Assembly (NCBI RefSeq): GCF_022846655.1
Contig: NZ_AP025667.1
Location: 4,501,001-4,565,000 of the forward strand
Length of the DNA stretch: 64,000 nt
Direction of reading: 5' to 3'
Source of the DNA: Streptomyces seoulensis
GTDB taxonomy: Bacteria; Actinomycetota; Actinomycetes; Streptomycetales; Streptomycetaceae
The first letter of the stretch is position 1. Each line of letters opens with the position of its first letter. Below are positions 18,973 to 30,167 of the stretch, in pieces. Position numbers and translations under genes: made by a program. The notes below the pieces were generated by a model that made no database searches, had not been told where the DNA came from, and worked only from the letters and a program-made list of their open reading frames with translations.

Positions 18973-20718
18973 GTGAAGTTCGAGGTGTGGGCACCACAGG
19001 CAGACCGGGTAGCGCTCGAGTGCGAGGGCGCCACGCACCCGATGGAACGTGATCCGCTGCGAGCGGGCTGGTGGAGCGCGGAGGCGGACGCGGAGGACGG
19101 CGCGCGCTACGGCTTCGCGCTGGACGGCGGGCCCGTCCTGCCCGACCCGCGCTCGCGCAGGCTGCCGGACGGCCCGGACGGGCTGAGCGCGGTCGTGGAC
19201 CAGGACAGCTACGAGTGGCGTGCCGACTGGCCGGGGCGCGGGCTGCCGGGCGCGGTGCTGTACGAGCTGCACATCGGCACCTACACCCCCGAGGGCACGC
19301 TGGACGCGGCGGCCGACCGGCTCGGCCATCTCAAGGAACTGGGCATCACCCACGTCGAGTTGATGCCGCTGTGCTCGTTCCCGGGCCGACACGGCTGGGG
19401 TTACGACGGAGTCGCGCCGTGGGCGGTGCACGAGCCGTACGGCGGGCCGGAGGCGCTGAAGCGGTTCGTGGACCGGGCGCATGAACTGGGGCTCGGTGTC
19501 GTCCTGGACGTGGTGCACAACCACCTGGGCCCCTCGGGCAACCGACTCCCCTCTTTCGGGCCGTACTTCACGGACACGCACCAGACCCCGTGGGGCGCCG
19601 CGGTGAACCTGGACGCGCCGGGCTCGGACGAGGTGCGCGCCTACTTCCGGGACAGCGCGCTGGCCTGGCTGCGGGACTACCGGCTGGACGGACTCCGCCT
19701 GGACGCGGTGCACGCCCTGGTCGACACCCGCGCGCGGCACTTCCTCGAAGAGCTGTCGCAGGCCGTGGACGCCCTGGGCGAGGAGGTGGGCCGCCCGCTG
19801 TTCCTGATCGCGGAGTCCGACCTCAACGACCCCCGGATGATCACCCCGCGCGCGGAGCACGGCCTCGGCCTGCACGCCCAGTGGAACGACGACTTCCACC
19901 ACGCGCTGCACACCGCCCTGACCGGCGAGTCCCAGGGCTACTACGCCGACTTCGCCCGCGCCCCGCTGGCCGCGCTCGCCAAGACCCTGACCGGCGGCTA
20001 CTTCCACGACGGCACGTACTCCAGCTTCCGGGGCCGGGCCCACGGCCGCCCGCTGGACCGGGCCCGGCTGAGCGGGCACCGGCTGCTGGGTTACAGCCAG
20101 ACCCACGACCAGGTCGGCAACCGGGCCCAGGGCGACCGGCTCGCCGCCGACCTCTCCCCCGGCCTGCTGGCCTGCGCGGCCACGCTGACCCTGACCTCCC
20201 CGCTCACCCCGATGCTGTTCATGGGCGAGGAGTGGGCGGCGGGCACGCCCTGGCAGTACTTCACCGACCACACCGACCCCGAGCTTGCCGAGGCCGTACG
20301 GCGGGGCAGGCGCCGGGAGTTCGCGGCGCACGGCTGGGCCGAGGAGGACGTCCCCGACCCCCAGGACCCGGCCACCCGCGACCGCTCCTGCCTGGACTGG
20401 TCGGAACCGGAACGCGATCCCCACGCCCGTGTCCTCGCCTGGTACCGCCGCCTGATCGCCCTGCGCCACGAGCGGCCCGACCTCACCGTCCCCGACCTCG
20501 CCGACACCAAGGTCGCCTTCGACGAATCCGCGCGCTGGCTGGCCTTCCGCCGCGGTGACGTCCGGGTCGCGGTCAACTTCGGCAAGGAGCCGGCCGCGAT
20601 CCCCCTGGGCACCGGCCATCTGGAGATCCTGGCCGCGTGGGACCCGGTGGAGGCGCCGGGCCCGGACGGCCTGCTCCAGGTGCCGGGCGAGTCCTGCGTG
20701 GTGCTGTCGCAGCCGTGA
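18973..20718 (+). CDS. treZ: Malto-oligosyltrehalose trehalohydrolase (TreZ)
   Basis: The protein has 581 residues, starting at GTG with GAAGGGG about 9 nt upstream. N-terminal E-set domain (KFEVWAPQADRVALE), then a GH13 barrel: GAVLYELHIGTYTPEGT, GWGYDGVAPWAVHEPYGGP (TreZ hallmark), DGLRLDAVHAL with the nucleophile, LIAESDLND with the acid/base Glu, and QTHDQVGNR. It cleaves free trehalose from maltooligosyltrehalose made by TreY. Trehalose is the main storage and stress disaccharide of Streptomyces spores. The gene is separated from treY by two genes on the opposite strand. Confidence 0.96.
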   Translation: MKFEVWAPQADRVALECEGATHPMERDPLRAGWWSAEADAEDGARYGFALDGGPVLPDPRSRRLPDGPDGLSAVVDQDSYEWRADWPGRGLPGAVLYELHIGTYTPEGTLDAAADRLGHLKELGITHVELMPLCSFPGRHGWGYDGVAPWAVHEPYGGPEALKRFVDRAHELGLGVVLDVVHNHLGPSGNRLPSFGPYFTDTHQTPWGAAVNLDAPGSDEVRAYFRDSALAWLRDYRLDGLRLDAVHALVDTRARHFLEELSQAVDALGEEVGRPLFLIAESDLNDPRMITPRAEHGLGLHAQWNDDFHHALHTALTGESQGYYADFARAPLAALAKTLTGGYFHDGTYSSFRGRAHGRPLDRARLSGHRLLGYSQTHDQVGNRAQGDRLAADLSPGLLACAATLTLTSPLTPMLFMGEEWAAGTPWQYFTDHTDPELAEAVRRGRRREFAAHGWAEEDVPDPQDPATRDRSCLDWSEPERDPHARVLAWYRRLIALRHERPDLTVPDLADTKVAFDESARWLAFRRGDVRVAVNFGKEPAAIPLGTGHLEILAAWDPVEAPGPDGLLQVPGESCVVLSQP

Positions 20719-20731
20719 GAGGCGTCGGGCC

Positions 20732-20765
20732 GGGGCCTCCGTGAGGACCTGGGGCCTCCGTGAGG
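20732..20765. repeat. Direct repeat GGGGCCTCCGTGAGG x2, 4-nt spacer
   Basis: Exact 15-bp copies at 20732-20746 and 20751-20765 lie between the convergent treZ and APH-like genes. Each copy holds a small CCTC-CGT-GAGG stem. It probably arose by local duplication and may contribute to termination. Confidence 0.6.
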
Positions 20766-20772
20766 GGGCCCG

Positions 20773-21681
20773 CTACTCGTCGTCCTTCAGCTCCGTCACC
20801 CGCTCCAGCATGATCGGCTCCCACGCCCTGAGCAGTGCCGCCCGCAGAGCCGGGGTGGGGTCGTCGAGGTGCTCGGTCAGGGCGATGACCGTGTCGCAGC
20901 GGGCGAGCCAGAGGCCGCGCAGGCAGGGCCGGGGGCCGTAGCCGGCGAGGGTGGCGGCACGGACGGCCGCGGGGGCGCCGACCGAGGTGGCGAGCGCGGC
21001 GATGTCCTCGGCCGGGTCGCCCAGGGACGCGCCGGTCCAGTCCAGGACGGCGCGGACCCTGCCGTCGGTGCTGATCAGCACGTGGTCCTCGGTCAGCCGG
21101 TGGTGGGTGAGCACGGCGGTACCGGACTGCGCGGCGAGCTGCGCGGCCCCGGACGGGGTGAGCTGCCGTAGCCCGGTGGCATCGAACTCGTCGGCGGCGG
21201 CCAGCCGTTCGGCCGCGTGTGCGGCGATACGGCGCAGCGCCCCCAGGGACCGCGGCGGCACGCGCGGCACGCCGAGCGTCTCGGCCTGGCGGACCGGGAC
21301 CGCGCGGAGCCCGGTGAGCAGCCCGGCGAGGTCGGCCTCGCCCACCGCGGACACCTCGTGCCCGCCGCCGAGGTCGCCGGTCAGCCGCGCGTCGAGCGTG
21401 CAGGCGAGGCCGGGCGACCAGTCGCCGTACGCGACACCGGCCGGGACGGCGACGGGCAGGTGCTGCCGCACCAGGTCACGTACGCGCGCCTCCCGGCGCA
21501 GCCGCACGGACGCCTCGCGGTCGGGGGCGAGCCGCAGCACGTGCCGGGCCCCGACCCACCAGGTGTACGGCCGCCCCTCCACGACGGGCCGCACCTGGAC
21601 CCCTTCCGCCGTACCGCTCCTGAGCAGCGAGCGGACCAGCGCGCGCACGGTGTCCGGGGTGGGGGTCGGTGGCCGGGTCAT
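20773..21681 (-). CDS. APH-fold phosphotransferase-like protein with altered catalytic loop
   Basis: The 302-aa protein has the overall APH/macrolide phosphotransferase architecture: YTWWVGARHVLRLAPDREA (N-lobe), then a C-lobe with AVLDWTGASLGDPAEDIAAL, where Asp214 would bind metal. The catalytic loop, normally His-Gly-Asp-Leu-His-Pro-x-Asn, reads His193-His-Arg-Leu-Thr-Glu-Asp-His200. The catalytic base Asp is therefore Arg195; the Asn to His change alone occurs in macrolide kinases. This may be a pseudokinase or use another residue. Contrast the intact loop in the APH-family gene at 9698. It is transcribed with or just after the M24 peptidase gene (54 nt gap). Confidence 0.75.
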   Translation of the reverse strand: MTRPPTPTPDTVRALVRSLLRSGTAEGVQVRPVVEGRPYTWWVGARHVLRLAPDREASVRLRREARVRDLVRQHLPVAVPAGVAYGDWSPGLACTLDARLTGDLGGGHEVSAVGEADLAGLLTGLRAVPVRQAETLGVPRVPPRSLGALRRIAAHAAERLAAADEFDATGLRQLTPSGAAQLAAQSGTAVLTHHRLTEDHVLISTDGRVRAVLDWTGASLGDPAEDIAALATSVGAPAAVRAATLAGYGPRPCLRGLWLARCDTVIALTEHLDDPTPALRAALLRAWEPIMLERVTELKDDE

Positions 21682-21735
21682 GGTCGTGTCTCGCCGTTCC
21701 GGAGGGTCGTCGTGGAGGTCTCTGCGCGGGTCTCG

Positions 21736-22863
21736 TCAGTCCACCACGACCATCTCACGGGTGGTGTTGTTCAGACGGCGTCCGCCGTCCTCCGTCACCG
21801 TCACGATGTCCTCGATCCGCACCCCGAACCGGCCGGGCAGGTAGATGCCGGGCTCGATGGAGAAGCACATGCCGGGCACGAGCGGCTGCTCCTCGCCCTC
21901 GATCATGTACGGCGGCTCGTGCGTGGTGACGCCGATGCCGTGCCCGGTGCGGTGGATGAAGTACGGCCCGTACCCGGCGTCCTCGATCACCGCGCGGGCG
22001 GCGCGGTCGACGTCCTGGCAGGTGGCGCCCGGCCGCACGGCCCGGAACCCGGCCTCCTGCGCGGCCCGCACCACGTCGTGGACCCGGCGCTCCTCCTCGG
22101 TCGGCTCCCCCACGTGGACCGTGCGCGTGGTGTCGGAGCCGTAGCCGTCCTTGAGCCCGCCGAAGTCGAGGACGACCATGTCGCCCCGCTGGATGACCCG
22201 GTCCCCCACCTCATGGTGCGGGTCGGCCCCGTTGGGTCCGGAACCGACGATGGTGAAGTCGACCTGGGAGTGCCCGAAGCGGCGCAGCAGCTCGGCGAGG
22301 TCGCGGCCCACCTCGTGCTCGCGTCGGCCGGTGAAGAGCAGCCCGCGGATCTCCTCGAAGGCGGCGTCGGCCGCTGCTCCGGCGGCGGCCAGCAGTTCCA
22401 GCTCGGCCGGGTCCTTGACTGCGCGCAGCATGGGCAGGGCGTCGGTGAGCGCGGCGTAGGAGAGGTCCGGCAGGGCGCGCTGGAGGGCGAGCAGGTGCAG
22501 CGCCCACGCGTTGTCGCTGACGCCGAGGCCGCCCTTGGGGTCGAGGAGGCCGGCGGTGAGGGCGTAGGGGTCCGTGCCGTCCGTCCACTCCCGCAGGGTG
22601 AGCGCGGGCGCGCCCACCGCCCGCCCGGCGTCGGGGGCCTCCAGCGCGGGTACGACGAGCACGGGCTCGCGGCCGGGGACGAGGACGAGCAGGGTGAGCC
22701 GCTCGGTCACGGCCGGGGGTGTGTACCCGGTCAGCCACACCAGATCCGGCCCCGGCGCCACGAGCAGCCCGGCGAGCCCCGCGTCGGCGGCGGCCCCGGC
22801 CGCGCGCGCCATACGGGCGCGGTAGTCGTCGGCGGTGAAGATCGCGGGCGCGCTGCCGGTCAT
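21736..22863 (-). CDS. M24-family aminopeptidase P-like (Xaa-Pro) peptidase
   Basis: The protein has 375 residues. ATG 22863 has GGAGGA 6-7 nt upstream. The N-terminal creatinase-like domain (LLVAPGPDLVWLTGYTPPA) is followed by the pita-bread metallopeptidase domain. All five metal ligands are visible: Asp in MVVLDFGG, Asp in GSDTTRT, His in RTGHGIG, Glu in CFSIEPGIY and Glu in VRIEDIV. Such enzymes remove N-terminal residues before proline from short peptides in the cytoplasm. The APH-like gene follows on the same strand. Confidence 0.92.
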   Translation of the reverse strand: MTGSAPAIFTADDYRARMARAAGAAADAGLAGLLVAPGPDLVWLTGYTPPAVTERLTLLVLVPGREPVLVVPALEAPDAGRAVGAPALTLREWTDGTDPYALTAGLLDPKGGLGVSDNAWALHLLALQRALPDLSYAALTDALPMLRAVKDPAELELLAAAGAAADAAFEEIRGLLFTGRREHEVGRDLAELLRRFGHSQVDFTIVGSGPNGADPHHEVGDRVIQRGDMVVLDFGGLKDGYGSDTTRTVHVGEPTEEERRVHDVVRAAQEAGFRAVRPGATCQDVDRAARAVIEDAGYGPYFIHRTGHGIGVTTHEPPYMIEGEEQPLVPGMCFSIEPGIYLPGRFGVRIEDIVTVTEDGGRRLNNTTREMVVVD

Positions 22864-23076
22864 CCGGTCCTCCGGGGGTGCATGGGGTGGCGGGGCGTGG
22901 AACCGACCGGCTGCGATCCGCGCGGGACCGCCCGCGGGCACGGGTGGCGGGAGATCGGCATGGGCCCATCATGGCGCGCGGGCCATGCCGCGACCACCGG
23001 GTTTCCGGAGCCGACGGTGACTTCTGGGCCCGGGTCGACCGAGCGCCCTCCGCCATGCCCCGGACGAGTGAACCGT

Positions 23077-23967
23077 CTACCGCGCGGCGGAGGTCGGCTG
23101 ACGGGAGGCAGCCAGAAGGCACTGCACCATCTCCGCGGCCGCTCCGGTGGGCGTGCCGGTGTGCAGAAGTTCCGTGCGGTGCACGAGGCGGGGAGTGGTG
23201 AGCGGCACGGCGACAGTGCCGGGGATGCCGGTGGCGGTGGACAGGGGCAGCAGGGCGAGGCCGTGTCCGGCGGCGGTGAGCGCGGTGAGGGTGCGCAGGT
23301 CGGTGCCGGCGTAGTCGAGGGCGGGCCGGAAGGCGCCGCCGCCGTTGGCGGTGCGCAACTGGGCCAGCGGCAGGGCGGCGTCGGGGGCGTCGATCCAGCG
23401 CGCGTCGGCGAGGTCGCCCAGGCGCAGGCCGGTGCGGCGCGCGAGCGGGTGCCCGGTGGGCAGCAGGACGGCGACGGGTTCCTCGAAGATCCCGTGCGCC
23501 GTCAGCGGGGCCACGTCCGGCAGGCTCAGCGGATCGCTGGGCGCGGCCAGACCGTCGACCAGACCGAGGCCGGCGGTTCCGGTGGCGACGGCGGTGAGCA
23601 CTTCGTCCCGGCCCACGACGGACACGGCCGTCCCGGTGGCGGGGAGGGCGCCGAGGGTGCGCGGGCCGAGCGCGGTCGGTGTGGTGGCGAGGGTCAGGCC
23701 CGGCGTCGGGGCGGCGGCCAGGCGTGCCACGTCGGCGCGGGCCGCGTCCAGGCGCAGCAGCAGCGGGCCCGCGTGCTCCAGCAACCGGTCGCCCGCCAAG
23801 GTGGGCGCGACCGGGCGGCGGGTGAGCAGCGGGGCACCGAGATCCTGTTCGAGGGCCGCGATGTGCTGGGAGACCGCCGACTGCGTGTACCCCAACTCCC
23901 TTGCCGCGGCGGAGAAGGAGGCCAGTCGCGCCACGGTGACATACGTGCGCAGGAGATGCGGGTCCAT
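23077..23967 (-). CDS. LysR-family transcriptional regulator
   Basis: This 296-aa regulator has an N-terminal winged HTH (DPHLLRTYVTVARLASFSAA, ELGYTQSAVSQHIAALE) and a C-terminal periplasmic-binding-like effector domain. ATG 23967 is preferred; ATGs 12 and 24 nt upstream are possible. It is divergent from the glutamine-amidotransferase-like gene at 24063, 95 nt away, the standard arrangement for a LysR protein controlling its neighbour. The effector is unknown. Confidence 0.9.
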   Translation of the reverse strand: MDPHLLRTYVTVARLASFSAAARELGYTQSAVSQHIAALEQDLGAPLLTRRPVAPTLAGDRLLEHAGPLLLRLDAARADVARLAAAPTPGLTLATTPTALGPRTLGALPATGTAVSVVGRDEVLTAVATGTAGLGLVDGLAAPSDPLSLPDVAPLTAHGIFEEPVAVLLPTGHPLARRTGLRLGDLADARWIDAPDAALPLAQLRTANGGGAFRPALDYAGTDLRTLTALTAAGHGLALLPLSTATGIPGTVAVPLTTPRLVHRTELLHTGTPTGAAAEMVQCLLAASRQPTSAAR

Positions 23968-24062
23968 GGCGCACAGCATCCCACGGTCCATCAGAATTGC
24001 TTATCGACCATGCGTGAATCATCGTTGGACGTGAACACCGACGGGCGCCCAGGATGGCCGTC
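23968..24062. promoter_or_regulatory. Divergent LysR/target promoter region
   Basis: The interval is notably A/T-rich for this genome (around 23990-24035, e.g. CAGAATTGCTTATCGACCAT) and separates divergent starts by 95 nt. A LysR operator and both promoters should lie here. I could not fix a unique T-N11-A box. Confidence 0.5.
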
Positions 24063-24794
24063 ATGACCGATACCGCACTTCGCACCGCCACCGTCGCCCT
24101 GGTCGGCGACCGCTCCCCCAACGTCGTCTCGCACACCCGGATCCCGCGCCTCCTCGACGCCCTCGCCGAGCGGGACCGGCTGGTGCTGGACGCCTACTGG
24201 ATCCCCTCAGAGGACGCCGAGGCCGAGGGGGCCGTGCGGGGCTTCGACGCCGTGTGGGTGCTGCCGGGCAGCCCGTACCGCAGTGAGGCGGGTGTGCTCG
24301 CGGCCGTCCGCACCGCGCGGGAGGAGCGCATCCCGTTCCTCGGCACGTGCGGCGGTTTCCAGCACACCCTGCTGGAGTTCGCGCGCGACGTGTGCGGGCT
24401 GACCGGTGTCGCGCACGCCGAGAACGACCCCGACGCCGAGGACCTCCTGATCGAGCCGTTGGCATGCTCCCTGGTGGGGCACGAGGCGGCGGTGGTCCTG
24501 GAGCCGGGCTCCCTGGCCGAGTCGGTGTTCGGCTCGACGCGCACGGTCGAGCGGTACTTCTGCTCCTACGGCCCCTCCCGTCACCTGGACACGCTGCGCG
24601 CCCACGGCATGCGGTTCTCGGGACACGACACCGACGGGCAGGTCCGGGTCGCCGAACTCCCGGACCACCCCTTCTTCCTGGCCTCTCTGTTCCAGCCGGA
24701 GCTGTACGGCGACGGCTCCCGCCCCCACCCGGTGATCCGGGCGCTGGGCCGGGCCGCGGTCGAGCGTGCGGCGACCGCGGCGCGGCCCGCCTGA
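24063..24794 (+). CDS. CTP synthase C-terminal-like (class I glutamine amidotransferase-like) protein
   Basis: The protein has 243 residues and resembles only the GATase half of CTP synthase (PRK06186-type proteins). The nucleophile elbow is GTCGGFQH with Cys96. The site that in CTP synthase reads Phe-His-Pro-Glu-Phe is Phe-Gln211-Pro-Glu213-Leu, so the triad histidine is replaced by Gln. No synthetase domain is attached. It may bind glutamine or another ligand without normal glutaminase chemistry, or act in a different reaction. It is next to a divergent LysR gene. ATG 24063 is used; ATG 24054 is possible. Confidence 0.8.
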   Translation: MTDTALRTATVALVGDRSPNVVSHTRIPRLLDALAERDRLVLDAYWIPSEDAEAEGAVRGFDAVWVLPGSPYRSEAGVLAAVRTAREERIPFLGTCGGFQHTLLEFARDVCGLTGVAHAENDPDAEDLLIEPLACSLVGHEAAVVLEPGSLAESVFGSTRTVERYFCSYGPSRHLDTLRAHGMRFSGHDTDGQVRVAELPDHPFFLASLFQPELYGDGSRPHPVIRALGRAAVERAATAARPA

Positions 24795-24803
24795 TCTCGG
24801 GGC

Positions 24804-27193
<2,390 letters not shown>

Positions 27194-28300
27194 ATGGCCA
27201 TGATCCCCTCCCCGCCTCCCCGGCACCGATTACCGCACGTCCCCGGCCCCGTGTCCTGGCAGGACGAGCCCGGCACGGCGGACCGGCCGGCCGGTCCCGG
27301 ATTCTGGGCGGTGACCCGCCACGCCGACGCGCTCGAGGTGCTCCAGGACCCGGCGACGTACTCGTCCCACCGGGCGGGCGAACTCCCGCCGCTGAAGCGG
27401 ATGCTGGACCGACAGGACCCCCCGCAGCACACCCGTCTCAGAAGTCACGCGGCGCGCGCCCTCGCATCCGAGCGCGTCGAGCGGTTCACGGCGACCGCAC
27501 GCGACCGGGCCCGCACCCTGCTGGCACAGGCGTTGGAATCGGCCCGCTCGGCCGACGGCGTCCTCGATCTCGCCACCGCCGTGTCCGACCCGTACACCTC
27601 GCTCAACCTGGCCGACCTGCTGGGCGTCCCGCACGCGGACCGGCGCCGCCTGCCCCGGTGGACCCGGCCGCACACCCCGGCGGACATGACGGGTTACGCC
27701 CGCGGGCTCATCGTCCACCGCCGCCGCTACCCGGACGACGACCTCACGACGGCACTCGCCCACAACGCTCAACTCACGTCCACAGAGCTGGAGATGCTCG
27801 TCGAGCTGCTCCTGACCACCGGACTCGCCCCCATGCGGGACGCGGCGGCGGGCGGCCTGCTGGTCCTGGCCGAGCACCCCGAGGCGTACCGGAGGCTGCG
27901 CGACGGAGCGACGGAAATCGACCTGGCCGTGGAGGAGTTGCTGCGCAGGCACCCACCGCTGCTCGCCACCCGCCGCACCGCGGCCACGGACACCGAGCTG
28001 TCCGGCCGCCGCATCCGGCGCGGAGAGAAGGTCGTCGTCCTCCACGAGGCCGTCAACCACGACGAGCGGGTCTTCACCGCCCCCCACCTGCTGGACCCGG
28101 CCCGCACGCCCAACCCGCACCTGTCCCTCGGCGCGGGCCCGCACCTGTGCCTGGGCGCCGACTTCGCCCGGCTGCAACTGCGCGTCCTCTACGAAGAGGT
28201 CCTGCGCGCACTGCCCGCCCTGCGGCTCGCCGGGCCGGTGGTGCCGTCCCGCTCCGGCGTCACCAACGGGATCGCGTCACTGCCCGTCCGGGCCGTGTGA
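27194..28300 (+). CDS. Cytochrome P450, atypical I-helix
   Basis: The protein has 368 residues, somewhat shorter than the usual 400. The heme loop LSLGAGPHLCLG (Cys319) and the K-helix Glu248-Leu-Leu-Arg251 are present. The I-helix oxygen-activation motif, normally Ala-Gly-x-Glu-Thr-Thr, reads Thr-Thr-Gly-Leu-Ala-Pro-Met-Arg-Asp (208-216), so the acid-alcohol pair is lost and a proline introduced. The F-G region is short. This suggests a non-standard reaction (peroxygenase, isomerase-like or ligand-binding) or a decaying gene. It is divergent from geosmin synthase and overlaps the 3' end of the convergent ARMT1-like gene by 24 nt. Confidence 0.88.
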   Translation: MAMIPSPPPRHRLPHVPGPVSWQDEPGTADRPAGPGFWAVTRHADALEVLQDPATYSSHRAGELPPLKRMLDRQDPPQHTRLRSHAARALASERVERFTATARDRARTLLAQALESARSADGVLDLATAVSDPYTSLNLADLLGVPHADRRRLPRWTRPHTPADMTGYARGLIVHRRRYPDDDLTTALAHNAQLTSTELEMLVELLLTTGLAPMRDAAAGGLLVLAEHPEAYRRLRDGATEIDLAVEELLRRHPPLLATRRTAATDTELSGRRIRRGEKVVVLHEAVNHDERVFTAPHLLDPARTPNPHLSLGAGPHLCLGADFARLQLRVLYEEVLRALPALRLAGPVVPSRSGVTNGIASLPVRAV

Positions 28301-29479
28301 CGGGTTGACCTGGATCAGGGCGTGCGTGCCGTCGGTGCGCCACTTCTGCCCCTCCGCCCCGACCAGCGCGGCCTCGGTGGACGGGGAGAGACCGGTGACG
28401 ACCTCGGACTTGAGGATGCGCAGCGTGGCCACCGGGCCGGGGAAGTAGGCGGTCACCTCGTCGAAGGGCGTGGTGGGCGGCCAGTAGCGGTCGCCCACCA
28501 GACGGCGGTAGTTGAGGTCGCCCTTGAACACGGTGAGGGTGGCCGCCGCGAAGTCGGCGCGCAGGTCGTCCGACATGTCGGCGTAGGGCAGCGGGGAGCA
28601 GGAGAAGGGGTGGGCCCGGACGGTCAGGCGGCCGTCGCCCATGGCCGACCAGAGCGTGTCGCCGTACTCCCCCGCCAGGCCCGTGGCCGAGCGCAGCCGG
28701 TTCAGCGCGTCGATCACGTCGGCGGTGGTGGCGTCGGAGACGTAGTACGGGTCCGGCTTGACGTGCAGCACCACCCGGCCGACACGGCGCCCGGTGAGGA
28801 GCGCCGCGATGAGCAGCAGGTCGGGGACGAGTTCACGGCCGGCGTTGTCCGCGACCAGGCACAGGGTGCCGGTGCCGGTGGGCGGGAGCAGCGACCAGAG
28901 GAGGTCACTGTCGTCGGCGACCAGTCCGGGGGCCGGTTCGCGGTCCTGGCCGCCTTCCGAGGAGAGCCGGAAGCTGAGGTCGGCGCGGTTGCCCCAGAGC
29001 GAGCCGCTCAGCAGCGCCCGGTCGCGGTCCTCGGCGGGGCGGTTCTTCAGCTCGTCGAGCGCGGACAGTTCGCCGTCGGTCGCGGCGGAGTGGAGCTCGC
29101 CGGCCTTGGACGGGCGGAACGGGTCGATGCCCCGCCAGGCGCCGGGGCCGAAGTAGCCGACGGCGCCGAGCAGTCGGCGGTAGAAGTAGCTCTCGGACCA
29201 CAGCCACGGCACGTCGAACCAGGACTGCCCCACGTAGGTGTCCAGACCCCAGGCCCGCCAGCGCTCCCGGTCGGGCGCGTCGGCCGGGAGGGGCTCGACG
29301 GCGCCCTCGGTGCAGTTCTCCAGCAGGGCGTCCAGCGCGCGCCGCTGTGCGGGTTCGTAAGGGAGGCCGTCGCGGACCTGGCGGATGATCGCGGGGTGCC
29401 GTTCGGCAAGCGTGCTGTGCGGGAAGGAGCCCGGGTCGTCGGCACGGATGACGGGCGCGGTGGGGGCGGCGTCGGACAT
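28277..29479 (-). CDS. ARMT1/DUF89-like damage-control phosphatase
   Basis: This 400-aa protein has the DUF89 signatures: DNAGRELVPDLLLI (metal-binding Asp-Asn), HVKPDPYYVSDATTADV, and KGDLNYRRLVGDRYW. DUF89 enzymes are metal-dependent phosphatases that hydrolyse damaged or reactive phosphometabolites such as fructose-1-phosphate. The N-terminal helical domain contains the typical WFDVPWLWSESYFYRRLL. It lies 21 nt after the cprB stop on the same strand and could share a transcript with cprB. Confidence 0.88.
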   Translation of the reverse strand: MSDAAPTAPVIRADDPGSFPHSTLAERHPAIIRQVRDGLPYEPAQRRALDALLENCTEGAVEPLPADAPDRERWRAWGLDTYVGQSWFDVPWLWSESYFYRRLLGAVGYFGPGAWRGIDPFRPSKAGELHSAATDGELSALDELKNRPAEDRDRALLSGSLWGNRADLSFRLSSEGGQDREPAPGLVADDSDLLWSLLPPTGTGTLCLVADNAGRELVPDLLLIAALLTGRRVGRVVLHVKPDPYYVSDATTADVIDALNRLRSATGLAGEYGDTLWSAMGDGRLTVRAHPFSCSPLPYADMSDDLRADFAAATLTVFKGDLNYRRLVGDRYWPPTTPFDEVTAYFPGPVATLRILKSEVVTGLSPSTEAALVGAEGQKWRTDGTHALIQVNPSHGPDGQ

Positions 29480-29500
29480 GCGGTCACCGTACCCCGCAGG

Positions 29501-30148
29501 TCAGCCGATCCTGCTCTCCCGCTCCAGTTGTGCCGCGAGGGCCAGATAGCGGGGACGGCGGTGCACCGGGACCAGGCTGCGGAGCATGAGGTGCCACATC
29601 TCGGCGACCCTGCGGGGCAGCCGGGCGGGCGGTTCCAGGGTGCGTCCGGCGACACGGGTGCCGACGAAGAAGCAGACCAGGGAGTGGGCGACGATCCCGG
29701 CGTCCAGGTCGGCGTGCACATCGCAGTCCCGGACCGCGCCGTTGAGCTTGCGCGAGGCGAACTCCAGCCACTCGGTGAAGGGATGCCTGAGCGGTGGCCG
29801 TACCGACAGGTTGGTGGTGACCAGGCGGAGTCCGGCGCGGGGCACCGGGTCGTGCACGGCGAGGCGGGCGAGGGCGAACGTGGCGCGCATCAGCGCCTCC
29901 AGCGAGGAGCAGCCCCGGCTCTCGACCTCGGCGACCACCTGCCGGGCTGCCGCCGACTGGAGTTCGAGGATGGCGTGGGCCAGGTCCTCCTTGGCGGCGA
30001 AGTGGAAGTACAGGGCGCCCTTGGTGACGTTCGCGTGTCCGACGATGTCGCTCAGGCTGGTGGATTCATATCCCTGCCGGTCGAACAGGTCGGCCGCGGC
30101 CGTGATGATCGTCGTCCGGGTCTGTTCAGCGCGCAACTGCCTCGCCAT
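29501..30148 (-). CDS. cprB: CprB-like gamma-butyrolactone receptor homologue (TetR family)
   Basis: The 215-aa protein has an N-terminal TetR HTH: ARQLRAEQTRTTIITAAADL, SLSDIVGHANVTKGALYFHF. It is strongly similar along its length to my recollection of S. coelicolor CprB (AAKEDLAHAILE, SLEALMRATF, HPFTEW, TLEP, AEMW). CprB proteins belong to the ArpA/ScbR group that regulates antibiotic production and sporulation. No AfsA-type butyrolactone synthase is in the window, matching the isolated position of cprB in S. coelicolor. AGGAGAGGGG precedes ATG 30148. A palindrome just upstream probably mediates autoregulation. Confidence 0.9.
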   Translation of the reverse strand: MARQLRAEQTRTTIITAAADLFDRQGYESTSLSDIVGHANVTKGALYFHFAAKEDLAHAILELQSAAARQVVAEVESRGCSSLEALMRATFALARLAVHDPVPRAGLRLVTTNLSVRPPLRHPFTEWLEFASRKLNGAVRDCDVHADLDAGIVAHSLVCFFVGTRVAGRTLEPPARLPRRVAEMWHLMLRSLVPVHRRPRYLALAAQLERESRIG

Positions 30149-30167
30149 CGGCCGACCCCTCTCCTAC

